Shown here piece after piece: positions 1 through 6,325 of a stretch of 11,854 nt of DNA (within the stretch, counting starts at the first letter, position 1; each line of letters starts with the position of its first letter). Source of the DNA: an uncultured Alphaproteobacteria bacterium (GTDB lineage: Bacteria; Pseudomonadota; Alphaproteobacteria; RF32; CAG-239); NCBI GenBank assembly GCA_944392185.1, contig CALXVW010000060.1, positions 1 to 11,854 of the forward strand. The letters run 5' to 3'. The translations under genes and the position numbers were made by a program. Below the pieces are notes generated by a model. That model was not told the origin of the DNA and made no database searches. It saw only the letters and a program-made list of their open reading frames with translations.

Positions 1-472
1 TGCTTTGAAAGAAAATTCAGGCTTTACGTTAACGTTCCAGACCAATACCTGGCTTAATACTACCGTGAGCGGTGTAAAGGGGGATGGCGGAAGTGCCGAA
101 AGTTCTGGAGATCAAGGCCCCAGCAGATATGATACTTTTATTGGATGGCATGCTATTATGGGATTCTTGTATTATGCTCAGGATTATAAAGAGTATTTAA
201 CTGAATTGGGACAAGGATCTTTAGCTTCTCAGAATGTGGTGGTATGGAATCTGTTTCCGGTTTATAATGAAGAGATGACCGCTATCGCTAATGTTTATTG
301 CTATTTTGAACGGCGTGATATTTCTGAAACTCCTGCTTGGAGTTGGGACAGCAATTATGTCGATACCGGTTATGATCAGTTAACAAATTTTAGATTTGGC
401 TTTGAGAAAGATAATAATGCGTATAATGAACGTCTTAATGATCCGGCTCTTGAATATGATGAAGTTTGGTAA
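1..472 (+). CDS. Hypothetical protein, C-terminal fragment
   Basis: The reading frame is open at the left edge (codon GCT at 2-4 is in frame), so this is the C-terminal part, about 156 residues, of a longer protein; the TTG at 5 is not needed as a start. I do not recognise the family. The visible part is rich in aromatic residues, Asn, Asp and Gly (for example WSWDSNYVDTGYDQ, and FGFEKDNNAYNERLND near the end). It has no long hydrophobic stretch, one Cys and an acidic C-terminus ending EYDEVW. That composition suits an extracytoplasmic or surface protein more than a cytosolic enzyme, but this is inference. The stop TAA at 470-472 runs directly into a strong terminator shared with fliP. Confidence 0.7.
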   Translation, partial: ALKENSGFTLTFQTNTWLNTTVSGVKGDGGSAESSGDQGPSRYDTFIGWHAIMGFLYYAQDYKEYLTELGQGSLASQNVVVWNLFPVYNEEMTAIANVYCYFERRDISETPAWSWDSNYVDTGYDQLTNFRFGFEKDNNAYNERLNDPALEYDEVW

Positions 473-477
473 AAACA

Positions 478-506
478 AAAGCCCCGAATTCTCGGGGCTT
501 TTTTTA
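478..506. terminator. Bidirectional intrinsic terminator
   Basis: Arms AGCCCCGA (480-487) and TCGGGGCT (492-499) pair perfectly around a 4-base loop. A T-run follows on + (499-505) and an A-rich tract precedes it (470-480), which becomes a T-run on the - strand. It can end transcription of the + gene stopping at 472 and of fliP, whose stop is at 507 on -. Confidence 0.9.
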
Positions 507-1250
507 CTATTTGAAACTGTTTATTAAGCTGCCGGCCAATAAATACCAGCCGTCTACGAGGACAAAAAAGATGACCTTAAACGGCAGCGCCAGAACCGTC
601 GGCGGCAACATCATCATACCCATGGACATCAGAACCGAGGCGATGACCATGTCGATGATTAAGAATGGTACAAATATCAGAAAACCAATTTCAAACGCGC
701 GGCGGAGCTCACTGATCATAAACGCGGGAATCGCTACTTTCAGAGGCGTTTCTTCGATGCTTTCAGCCGGTTTTTCTCCACTTAAATCACTAAACAATAA
801 CAAATCTTTTTCTCTGGTGTTTTTGACCATGAATTCTTTGATGGGATTGGCTGCTTTTTCCAAACCGTCCATAACTTCTATTTTTTCATCCATCATCGGT
901 TTGATGCCTTCTTCCCACGATTTTTCCAAAGTGGGGCTCATAATGAATAATGTCAGAAATAAAGCCAGAGAGACTAAAACCATGTTGGGCGGAGTGGCGT
1001 TGGTGGCCAGAGCACTGCGCGTGATGGAAAATACGACGATAATACGGGTAAAAGATGTCATCATAATCAGAATCGATGGTGCTAACGACAATACCGTAAT
1101 CATCATCAGAACACTGAAAATTCTTCCCGTGGCGGTACCGCTCGGTGTGTCTCCAAGGCTGATATTCAGGCTTTGGGCAAAGGCCGGCTCAGTGCAGCAG
1201 AGCGCAGCAAAAATAAAAACTAAAATGGCTAAAAGTGATTTTTTATTCAT
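507..1250 (-). CDS. fliP: Flagellar biosynthesis protein FliP
   Basis: FliP is a core inner-membrane subunit of the flagellar type III export gate (FliPQR). The 247-residue product is the usual length. It starts with a cleavable signal peptide (MNKKSLLAILVFIFAALCC, then ending PAFA before QSLNISLGD), as is usual for FliP. Both family signatures are clear: MTSFTRIIVVFSITRSALAT followed by PPNMVLVSLALFLTLFIMSP in the first half, and VAIPAFMISELRRAFEIGF followed by PFLIIDMVIASVLMSMGM and MMLPPTVLALPFK in the second. Between them lies a hydrophilic periplasmic segment. The ATG at 1250 is chosen because the signal peptide begins there and because it overlaps the fliO stop by 8 bases (ATGAATAA), pointing to translational coupling. 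The upstream in-frame codons at 1251-1304 lie inside fliO. The gene ends at the shared terminator. Confidence 0.97.
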   Translation of the reverse strand: MNKKSLLAILVFIFAALCCTEPAFAQSLNISLGDTPSGTATGRIFSVLMMITVLSLAPSILIMMTSFTRIIVVFSITRSALATNATPPNMVLVSLALFLTLFIMSPTLEKSWEEGIKPMMDEKIEVMDGLEKAANPIKEFMVKNTREKDLLLFSDLSGEKPAESIEETPLKVAIPAFMISELRRAFEIGFLIFVPFLIIDMVIASVLMSMGMMMLPPTVLALPFKVIFFVLVDGWYLLAGSLINSFK

Positions 1251-1533
1251 CTTTTTTATCCTGGCGGGAGTTGGTTTGCAGCAACAGATTTCCGGTTTGT
1301 CCAAGCAAGATCAAATATTCGGTCTGATCAGCCCTAAGCAACACAACTTGGTTGCGAGAATCGATGGCGCGTTTTTCTAAAATATCTATTCTGCGGCCGG
1401 CATTGAGATCTTTGATGAGCTTGCATTTTAGACCTTTTTGCTCGCAAAACTTAAATATCCAAAGGGTCAAAAACAATAGGCCGATGACAAAAATCAGCGA
1501 TAACAGAGCATGCAATATCTGATGCCATTCCAT
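1243..1533 (-). CDS. fliO: Flagellar biosynthesis protein FliO
   Basis: FliO is a small bitopic membrane protein that helps FliP assemble into the export gate. The product has 96 residues: a short N-terminus (MEWHQILHA), one transmembrane helix (about residues 9-30, LLSLIFVIGLLFLTLWIF), then a basic linker and a compact cytoplasmic domain. That domain contains RRIDILEKRAIDSRNQVVLLRAD and EYLILLGQTGNLLL, matching the usual FliO pattern of a strand-rich domain after the helix. The start at 1533 is supported by a GAGGGAG ribosome binding site (AGAGGGAGAAAGAAT before ATG). Upstream in-frame residues run through the promoter and are excluded. Its position directly before fliP supports the call, since FliO alone is weakly conserved. 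Confidence 0.88.
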   Translation of the reverse strand: MEWHQILHALLSLIFVIGLLFLTLWIFKFCEQKGLKCKLIKDLNAGRRIDILEKRAIDSRNQVVLLRADQTEYLILLGQTGNLLLQTNSRQDKKDE

Positions 1534-1560
1534 ATTCTTTCTCCCTCTTATTTGGTGCTG

Positions 1561-1590
1561 ATTATAGGCGCAAACTTTAGCTCTCGTCAA
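1561..1590 (-). promoter_or_regulatory. Sigma70-type promoter of fliO-fliP
   Basis: On the - strand, TTGACG (1590-1585) and a perfect TATAAT (1566-1561) are separated by 18 bases. Predicted transcription starts near 1553, giving a leader of about 20 bases that contains the fliO ribosome binding site. This is the best promoter match in the window. Confidence 0.8.
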
Positions 1591-1634
1591 CAAAAGGCTT
1601 GCCCTTGTTGATATTGTTTGTTAGATTGCTCCGT

Positions 1635-2174
1635 ATGGTAAAAAAGGATAAGCAAATAAACCTCATCAGTGAGGAGAGGCGGACTCATGATTTGCAGTCG
1701 GTGGCAAAAATGTTGATGCCGCTGGCTAAGAATTTGCTTGGAAAAAAAGGTTTTACGGAGATTGATCTGCTCTCTAATTGGAAAGAAATTGTCGGTGAGG
1801 ATGTGGCTGCCTACACGCTTCCTAAGCAAATTATATCTCGCCGCGGCAGTAAAGATGGCGGTTGTTTGCAAATCGAGGTTCCGTCGGGAGCTTTTGCCTT
1901 AGAGCTCCAATTGCGCGAGAAGATTATTAAGGAAAAAATTAACTTCTATTTTGGGTATCAGGCAATTTCGGACATCCGCATTATTCAAAACTCGGAGCTT
2001 GGTTTTGAAGATGATGAGGCGCAAGATATGCAAGGGGTGCAAAAAATACTTGTAACCAAAGAAGAAGAAAATTATATTAAGGACTTAAGTGACGGGGTTG
2101 AAAATCCTGAATTGAAACAAAAACTTATTGAGCTCGGATGCAGCGTTATCAGTAATAATAAGGGTAATAGTTAG
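1635..2174 (+). CDS. DUF721/DciA-family protein (putative DnaB helicase loader)
   Basis: DciA proteins bind and load the replicative DnaB helicase in bacteria that lack DnaC. The 179-residue product shows the family's N-terminal domain: a basic start, then a helix (SVAKMLMPLAKNLLGKKGF), the hallmark W..IVG...A..T.P segment (LLSNWKEIVGEDVAAYTLPK, roughly residues 48-67), and a strand-turn-strand part (GGCLQIEVPSGAFALELQLR). Near the C-terminus, GVENPELKQKLIELG resembles the conserved tail of alphaproteobacterial DUF721 proteins. The ATG at 1635 is preferred over in-frame TTGs from 1599 because the protein then starts with a typical basic segment (MVKKDK), but no Shine-Dalgarno sequence is visible before it. 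The next gene starts 1 base after this stop, so the two are surely co-transcribed. In several alphaproteobacteria this pair sits between mutY and smc, neither of which is here. Confidence 0.85.
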   Translation: MVKKDKQINLISEERRTHDLQSVAKMLMPLAKNLLGKKGFTEIDLLSNWKEIVGEDVAAYTLPKQIISRRGSKDGGCLQIEVPSGAFALELQLREKIIKEKINFYFGYQAISDIRIIQNSELGFEDDEAQDMQGVQKILVTKEEENYIKDLSDGVENPELKQKLIELGCSVISNNKGNS

Positions 2175-2175
2175 G

Positions 2176-2913
2176 ATGAAGTTTGAACGCGTTATTAAAA
2201 ATTTGAGCAGTCTGGTGGCTGCAGTTGTTATCTTCTTTATGGCCGGAGGAATGTACCTTTCCAGCAAGGGTTTTGAAATGACAGAAGATGGCAATATTGT
2301 TTTGGTGCAACCGGCTGCCGCACAAGAGGATTTGACAAACTTGCCAGACATTCCGGACAACTTCGTGTTGCCTGATGAGCATAGTATCGGAGATAAAAAT
2401 GCTCCGGTTATTTTATATGAGTATTCTTCTTTCGGTTGTTCTCATTGTGCTGATTTTCATCTTCATACCTTGCCAAAGCTAAAAGAACAATTCGTGGATC
2501 AGGGAAAATTGCGTATTGTGTTTGTTCCGTTTCCGATTGACAAAGAATCTATGAATGCGGCTCTTTTGGCTGAATGTGTTGATAAGGATAAGTATTTTCC
2601 GTTTATTGAGGTGTTATTTAAAAAGCAAAGAGAGTGGGGATTGTCGAGAAATCCGGATAAGGTCTTAAAACAATATGCGGCTTTGAGCGGCCTGCCTCAG
2701 GAAAAAGCCGAGCTTTGTCTTAAAAATGATGATAATGCCCGCGAGATTCTTTCTAATCGACAAAATGGTATCAGCCAGCTCGGAATCCAGGGCACGCCTT
2801 CTTTTGTTATATCTTCTCAAGGCAAGAGTGAGATGTTGCCCGGCGTGCATTCCTATGAAAGCTTTGCCGCTTTAATCGAAGATAGGTTGGCTGAAATACA
2901 TACTAAAAAATAA
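2176..2913 (+). CDS. DsbA-family thiol:disulfide oxidoreductase, membrane-anchored or exported
   Basis: A thioredoxin-fold protein expected to form or reshuffle disulfides in the periplasm. The 245-residue product begins with a basic patch and one hydrophobic segment (about residues 13-32, ending FFMAGGMYLSS), followed by a linker with a possible second cleavage region (PAAAQED). The catalytic motif is C-S-H-C at residues 88-91 (SFGCSHCADFH). The cis-proline loop GTPSFVI follows with Pro at about 208, and an all-helical insertion lies between, as in DsbA. The ATG at 2176 is 1 base after the dciA stop; the nearest AAGG lies 13-16 bases upstream, so translation is probably coupled. Adjacent DUF721 and DsbA-like genes are a recurring alphaproteobacterial arrangement. 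The exact subfamily (DsbA versus a DsbD- or ScsC-dependent isomerase) cannot be told from the active site alone. Confidence 0.9.
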   Translation: MKFERVIKNLSSLVAAVVIFFMAGGMYLSSKGFEMTEDGNIVLVQPAAAQEDLTNLPDIPDNFVLPDEHSIGDKNAPVILYEYSSFGCSHCADFHLHTLPKLKEQFVDQGKLRIVFVPFPIDKESMNAALLAECVDKDKYFPFIEVLFKKQREWGLSRNPDKVLKQYAALSGLPQEKAELCLKNDDNAREILSNRQNGISQLGIQGTPSFVISSQGKSEMLPGVHSYESFAALIEDRLAEIHTKK

Positions 2914-2929
2914 AAATTACTCCTTCTTT

Positions 2930-2955
2930 TTAACAACTGCTTAACATTTTATAAT
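2930..2955 (+). promoter_or_regulatory. Candidate promoter of the atp F0 operon
   Basis: A perfect TATAAT lies at 2950-2955. The best -35 match, TTAACA at 2930-2935 (5 of 6), is only 14 bases upstream, shorter than ideal, so the -35 is uncertain. Transcription would start near 2962, leaving a very short leader before the atpI ATG at 2969. No clear terminator separates this from the dsbA-like gene, so read-through is possible. Confidence 0.5.
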
Positions 2956-2968
2956 GTAGAGTTTGAGA

Positions 2969-3274
2969 ATGAAGAAAACACCTGAGGACATCAAACAACT
3001 GGAGCAAAAAATCCGTGATTTGAAATCCAAGGAGGCTTTGGCGCGTAAGGATAAACCGGAATCTGAGTTCGCCTATGCTTCTAAGGTGGGGTTTAGAATC
3101 GGGGTGGAATTACTTTCGGGTGTGCTGGTCGGAGCTGCTATCGGCTATTTGTTGGATAGGTTAACCGGATACCAACCTTGGATGCTCATCTTGTTTATGT
3201 TCTTTGGCGGTGGCGCCGGTGTTTTGAATGTTTATCGCTTTGCCAAAAGCGAGGAAGTGAAACGTAAGGAGTAG
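2969..3274 (+). CDS. atpI: ATP synthase assembly protein AtpI (F0F1 subunit I)
   Basis: AtpI is a small membrane protein at the head of many atp operons that assists c-ring assembly. The 101-residue product has a hydrophilic, coiled-coil-like N-terminus (PEDIKQLEQKIRDLKSKEAL), then two transmembrane helices: GVELLSGVLVGAAIGYLLDRLTG and PWMLILFMFFGGGAGVLNVYR. The G-x-x-x-G pattern and the LLDR-x-T-G hinge between the helices are typical of the alphaproteobacterial AtpI family. The ATG at 2969 is preferred to a TTG two codons earlier. Its last codons contain AAGGAG, which serves as the ribosome binding site of atpB, tying the two together. Confidence 0.92.
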   Translation: MKKTPEDIKQLEQKIRDLKSKEALARKDKPESEFAYASKVGFRIGVELLSGVLVGAAIGYLLDRLTGYQPWMLILFMFFGGGAGVLNVYRFAKSEEVKRKE

Positions 3275-3280
3275 TAATTC

Positions 3281-4003
3281 GTGTCCAACCCGATGGAACA
3301 ATTTGTCGTTAAGCCTATTATACCTCTTGAGGTCGGGGGAATCGACATCTCTTTTACCAACTCTGCTTTGTTTATGATGTTGGCAGTGGCTGTTTCGACT
3401 CTGCTGTTTGCTTTGTGTCTGCGCAAAAGGACTTTGGTGCCTTCCGTTGCGCAATCGGTGCCGGAAACAATTTATGAATTTATTTCCTCTCTTTTGCGGG
3501 AAAATGTGGGGATTGAGGGCTTAAAATATTTTCCGTTTATCTTTACCGTGTTTCTCTTTGTGGCTTTTGGTAATTTGTTGGGCTTGTTCCCTTATGCTTT
3601 TACTTTTACTTCGCATTTGACGGCGGTTGGGAGTCTCTCTTTGATTGCTTTGGCTTTCAACATCCTTATCGGTATAAAAAAGAAAAAAATCGGCTGGCTC
3701 AGAACTTTTATGCCAAGGGGAATCCCTATGGCGCTGGCACCTTTAATCGTGCCGATTGAGATGATTTCTTTCTTGTCTAAGCCTTTTAGCCTTACAGTCC
3801 GTTTGGTGGCAAACATGACGGTTGGGCATATTATGCTCAAGATTATTGCCGGTTTTGTGGCCGCTCTCGGATTGCTGGGTTTTATTCCGGTGCTGTTTAA
3901 CTGCTGCATCGTTTGTTTTGAAATCTTTATTGCTTTGTTGCAGGCCTTTATTTATACGGTGCTGAGCTGTATATATTTGGGTGATGCTTTGCACGAGCAC
4001 TAA
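3281..4003 (+). CDS. atpB: ATP synthase F0 subunit a
   Basis: Subunit a forms the two proton half-channels next to the c-ring. The 240-residue product is a polytopic membrane protein of normal length for the family. The essential arginine of the penultimate long helix is present at about residue 174 in SLTVRLVANMTVGHIM, the most conserved part of the family. Other landmarks are PLIVPIEMISFLSKPFSL just before it, FGNLLGLFPYAFTFTSHL in the middle and QAFIYTVLSCIYLGDAL at the C-terminus. The start is GTG at 3281, chosen because AAGGAG (3266-3271, within the end of atpI) lies 9 bases upstream; the ATG at 3293 is four codons later and badly spaced. The gap to atpI is only 6 bases. Confidence 0.97.
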   Translation: MSNPMEQFVVKPIIPLEVGGIDISFTNSALFMMLAVAVSTLLFALCLRKRTLVPSVAQSVPETIYEFISSLLRENVGIEGLKYFPFIFTVFLFVAFGNLLGLFPYAFTFTSHLTAVGSLSLIALAFNILIGIKKKKIGWLRTFMPRGIPMALAPLIVPIEMISFLSKPFSLTVRLVANMTVGHIMLKIIAGFVAALGLLGFIPVLFNCCIVCFEIFIALLQAFIYTVLSCIYLGDALHEH

Positions 4004-4046
4004 GATTGAAAAACTTATTTTAACTAACTCTAGGAAAGGAAATAAA

Positions 4047-4268
4047 ATGGAACCGTTAGCTTATATTGGCGCTGGTATGTGTGCTCTCTCCATGATGGCT
4101 GCCGCTTGGGGTGTGTCTCAGGTATGGACAACCATTATCTCTACTGTCGGACGCAATCCGCAGGTCAAAAAAGATGTTGATATTTATGGATGGGCCGGAT
4201 TTGCCGCCGTTGAGGCGATTGCATTGTATGCACTCGTTATTGCTCTGGTTATGTTGACCGGAAACTAA
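4047..4268 (+). CDS. atpE: ATP synthase F0 subunit c
   Basis: Subunit c is the proton-carrying hairpin that builds the rotor ring. The 73-residue product has two transmembrane helices joined by the conserved polar loop G-R-N-P (Arg36-Asn37-Pro38), with the proton-binding Glu56 in the middle of helix 2 (GFAAVEAIALYALVIAL). The residue after the Glu is Ala, and no helix-1 Gln partner is evident, so proton rather than sodium coupling is expected. In helix 1 the usual glycine-rich packing motif is partly replaced by Ala and Ser (LSMMAAAWGVSQ), similar to what I recall for Rickettsia c subunits. A strong ribosome binding site (AGGAAAGGA, 4032-4040) fits the need for many copies. Two hairpins follow in the gap before the b' gene. 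Confidence 0.97.
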   Translation: MEPLAYIGAGMCALSMMAAAWGVSQVWTTIISTVGRNPQVKKDVDIYGWAGFAAVEAIALYALVIALVMLTGN

Positions 4269-4294
4269 TTTTTAAGCAGAGGTTACCATTTCTT

Positions 4295-4358
4295 GAGAGG
4301 AGCCGCAGGCAGCAATTTTGGTGCGTGCACTCCTCTCCTAAGAAAGGGGATCTTTCTT
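4295..4358 (+). promoter_or_regulatory. Two tandem hairpins between atpE and atpF'
   Basis: The first hairpin has a perfect 8-bp stem, GAGAGGAG (4295-4302) with CTCCTCTC (4330-4337), and further short GCA/TGC pairings inside its 27-base interior. The second has a perfect 7-bp stem, AAGAAAG (4340-4346) with CTTTCTT (4352-4358), around a 5-base loop. Neither is followed by a T-run, so they are not ordinary terminators. They are well placed to protect the 3' end of the c-subunit message or guide its processing, which would raise c over the stalk subunits. That role is inferred. Confidence 0.6.
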
Positions 4359-4391
4359 GAAACTTGTATCTAAAATTTAAGGAGTTTGGCT

Positions 4392-4877
4392 ATGCCGCAG
4401 CTTGATTTCAGCATTTTTCCCTCACAGTTCTTTTGGCTGTGTGTGTCTTTCTTTTTGATGCTGTTTATCATGAGCAAGTTTATCATTCCCAAAACAGCAG
4501 AGATGATTAATTTGCGTAAAGCTAAAATAGATGCTGATTTGGCCGCGGCTGAGGAGCTTAAACAAAAGGTTGAAAAAACACTTGAAAAATATAATCAAGC
4601 CTTAAAAAAAGCCTCTGATGAGGCTAATGCCTCCCTACAAAAAACCAGAGAGGAGCTTAACACAACAATAGAGCGTAGGCAGCAAGAGCTTGCCCAAGAA
4701 CTTAATGCCGAAATTGCCGCCGGAGAAAAGAAAATCGCCGCGGCCAAGCAAAAAGCTTTGGAAAATGTTGAGGCTATGGTTGAAGAGCTGACACCTATGG
4801 AGCAAAAAAAAATCGGTTTTGCAAAGGTTTCCGCCAAGGAGATCCAAACAGCCCTTAAGATGACGGAGGGTAAGTAA
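4392..4877 (+). CDS. ATP synthase F0 subunit b' (peripheral stalk)
   Basis: Alphaproteobacteria and phototrophs carry two different b-type subunits that pair as a heterodimeric stator stalk. This 161-residue protein opens with the b'-typical MPQLDFSIFPSQFFWL, followed by one membrane helix (about residues 8-33) and a long charged coiled coil rich in Glu, Lys, Ala and Gln (from NLRKAKIDADLAAAEEL through KQKALENVEAMVEEL). The hinge FIIPKTAEMINLRKAKI, where the helix leaves the membrane, matches the family. The ATG at 4392 is chosen over a TTG two codons upstream because AAGGAG (4379-4384) lies 7 bases before it. It is separated from atpF by 2 bases. The gene is variously called atpG, atpF' or atpF2 in annotations. 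Confidence 0.94.
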   Translation: MPQLDFSIFPSQFFWLCVSFFLMLFIMSKFIIPKTAEMINLRKAKIDADLAAAEELKQKVEKTLEKYNQALKKASDEANASLQKTREELNTTIERRQQELAQELNAEIAAGEKKIAAAKQKALENVEAMVEELTPMEQKKIGFAKVSAKEIQTALKMTEGK

Positions 4878-4879
4878 TT

Positions 4880-5482
4880 ATGCCCGTAGAGAATCGCGAA
4901 ATTATTGATGCTACTCAAAATGCGGTTTTGGATGCTGCAGACAGTGTGGTGAACGCTCTTGAAACAACCGCACAAGAGTTGGGCGGACATGCCGAGCCGT
5001 TTTATCAGAGTGCTGAGTTTTGGGTCGCTATGTCTTTTGTTTTGGCAGTTGTTGCTTTGGCTAGACCGGTGTGGAAAATGCTTAGACACATGCTGCGCAA
5101 GAGAGCTCACTTAATCGGCAAGAGAATTGAAGATGCTTCAAATTTGAAAGAAGAGGCCCAAAAGCTTTTAGCCGAATATGAGCGCAAATATCGTCGGGCC
5201 AAACAAGAGGCTTCTGAAATTTTGGCACGCTCAGAGCGAGAAATTAATCTGTTGCGCAAGGACCAGATGAGCAAACTTGAAAACGATATGAACAGAAGAG
5301 AAAAAGAAGCCAAAGCTCGGGTGAAATCTGCCCAAGATTCGGCGGCTAAAGAAATTTCCGCTTTGGCGGTTGAGCGCACAATTTTGACGGCTAAAGCTGT
5401 TTTGGCGCAAAAGTTAGATGCTCATGCGCAAGATGAATTGATTGATGCTTCAATCAAAAACTTATCAGAATCTAAATTCTAA
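4880..5482 (+). CDS. atpF: ATP synthase F0 subunit b (peripheral stalk)
   Basis: The partner of b' in the stator. The 200-residue product has an N-terminal hydrophilic extension of about 45 residues (MPVENREIIDATQNAV through HAEPFYQS), one membrane helix (AEFWVAMSFVLAVVALARPVW), and a long alpha-helical stalk. The stalk starts RKRAHLIGKRIEDASNLKEE, where the KRI.DA..L..EA pattern is the family hallmark. The extension makes it longer than the roughly 160 residues common for b subunits. The ATG at 4880 has GGAGGG (4864-4869) 10 bases upstream, inside the end of the b' gene. It is the last gene of the F0 cluster; no F1 genes follow, as expected for alphaproteobacteria, where F0 and F1 operons are separate. 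Its stop is 2 bases from the stop of the convergent pheA. Confidence 0.95.
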   Translation: MPVENREIIDATQNAVLDAADSVVNALETTAQELGGHAEPFYQSAEFWVAMSFVLAVVALARPVWKMLRHMLRKRAHLIGKRIEDASNLKEEAQKLLAEYERKYRRAKQEASEILARSEREINLLRKDQMSKLENDMNRREKEAKARVKSAQDSAAKEISALAVERTILTAKAVLAQKLDAHAQDELIDASIKNLSESKF

Positions 5483-5484
5483 TC

Positions 5485-6321
5485 TTATACTTTTCTATAT
5501 GGGTGTGCGGGGTAGGTGCCCAGCATGTGAACATAGGTTGAGAAGAACTCAAGCTCGGCAAAGGCGTTTTTGAATGCTATGCGCGAGGGGTGAGATTCAA
5601 TCTCAACATAGAATTGAGCTGACACAAACTTGCCGTCCAGCAAATAGCTTTCAAGTTTTGTGATATTAATGCCGTTGGTGGCGAATCCTCCCAAGGCCTT
5701 GTACAAAGAGGCCGGAATATTTTTTGCTCTAAATATAAAAGAGGTGATGAAATCACCGCCGTCGTCTTCGGGGATTTGGTTGTGCGGCGACATAATCAAA
5801 AACCGCGTGGTGTTGTTGGAGGCGTTTTCAATATTAGAGGCCAAGATCTCAAGCCCGTAGGTTTCTGCCGCCAGGGCAGAGGCAATGGCGGCACAGGATT
5901 TATCTTGTAGGGACTTTATCTTTTCACAAGAAATGGCTGTATCACTTTCGGCCTTGGGCGTGATGTTATTGGAGCTCAAAAATTTGGAACATTGTGCCAA
6001 TGCCTGTGGATGAGAAAGGGCTTGTTTGATATCTTCCAAGCGGCTGCCGGGCAGACCTAATAGTTGGTGTTCTATTTTAAGAAAAAACTCACCGCTGATG
6101 GATAGTCCTGTTTGCGGCAGTAAAAGGTGGACATCTGACACGCGGCCGGCGTTGGAGTTTTCTACCGGAATGACGGCCAGATCAGCTTTTTCTTGCTGGA
6201 CGAGGGCAAATGCCTCCGCAAAACTAAAGCAAGGGATGTATTCCGCATCGGGAAAAAGAGTTTTAGAGGCAATATGGGAGTAGGCTCCGGCCACGCCTTG
6301 GTAAGCAATATGTAATTTCAT
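5485..6321 (-). CDS. pheA: Prephenate dehydratase with ACT domain
   Basis: Converts prephenate to phenylpyruvate in phenylalanine biosynthesis, in the cytosol. The 278-residue product is a monofunctional enzyme, with no chorismate mutase domain. Catalytic-domain landmarks in order are YQGVAGAYS (7-15), VIPVENSNAGRV (50-61), SHPQALAQC (103-111), DTA (127-129) and the active-site NNTTRF (169-174). The C-terminal ACT domain (about 190-275) binds phenylalanine for feedback inhibition; it contains SLYKALGGFATNGINITKLE and the ESYLLDG variant of the ESRP effector motif, as in other alphaproteobacteria. The start lies 4 bases after the stop of the upstream gene (6326-7030) on the same strand, so translation is likely coupled; only a weak GAAG-type binding site is visible. 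There is no visible terminator between this gene and convergent atpF. Confidence 0.95.
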   Translation of the reverse strand: MKLHIAYQGVAGAYSHIASKTLFPDAEYIPCFSFAEAFALVQQEKADLAVIPVENSNAGRVSDVHLLLPQTGLSISGEFFLKIEHQLLGLPGSRLEDIKQALSHPQALAQCSKFLSSNNITPKAESDTAISCEKIKSLQDKSCAAIASALAAETYGLEILASNIENASNNTTRFLIMSPHNQIPEDDGGDFITSFIFRAKNIPASLYKALGGFATNGINITKLESYLLDGKFVSAQFYVEIESHPSRIAFKNAFAELEFFSTYVHMLGTYPAHPYRKV

Positions 6322-6325
6322 GTTT

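Noticed and set aside
466..1380. 304-codon open frame on + across fliP and fliO
   Set aside because: Antisense to fliP, which carries clear family signatures; it begins inside the terminator region and has no ribosome binding site.
4595..5110. 171-codon open frame on - opposite the b and b' genes
   Set aside because: Shadow of two well-identified stalk genes; low-complexity Ser/Ala translation typical of antisense to coiled-coil sequence.
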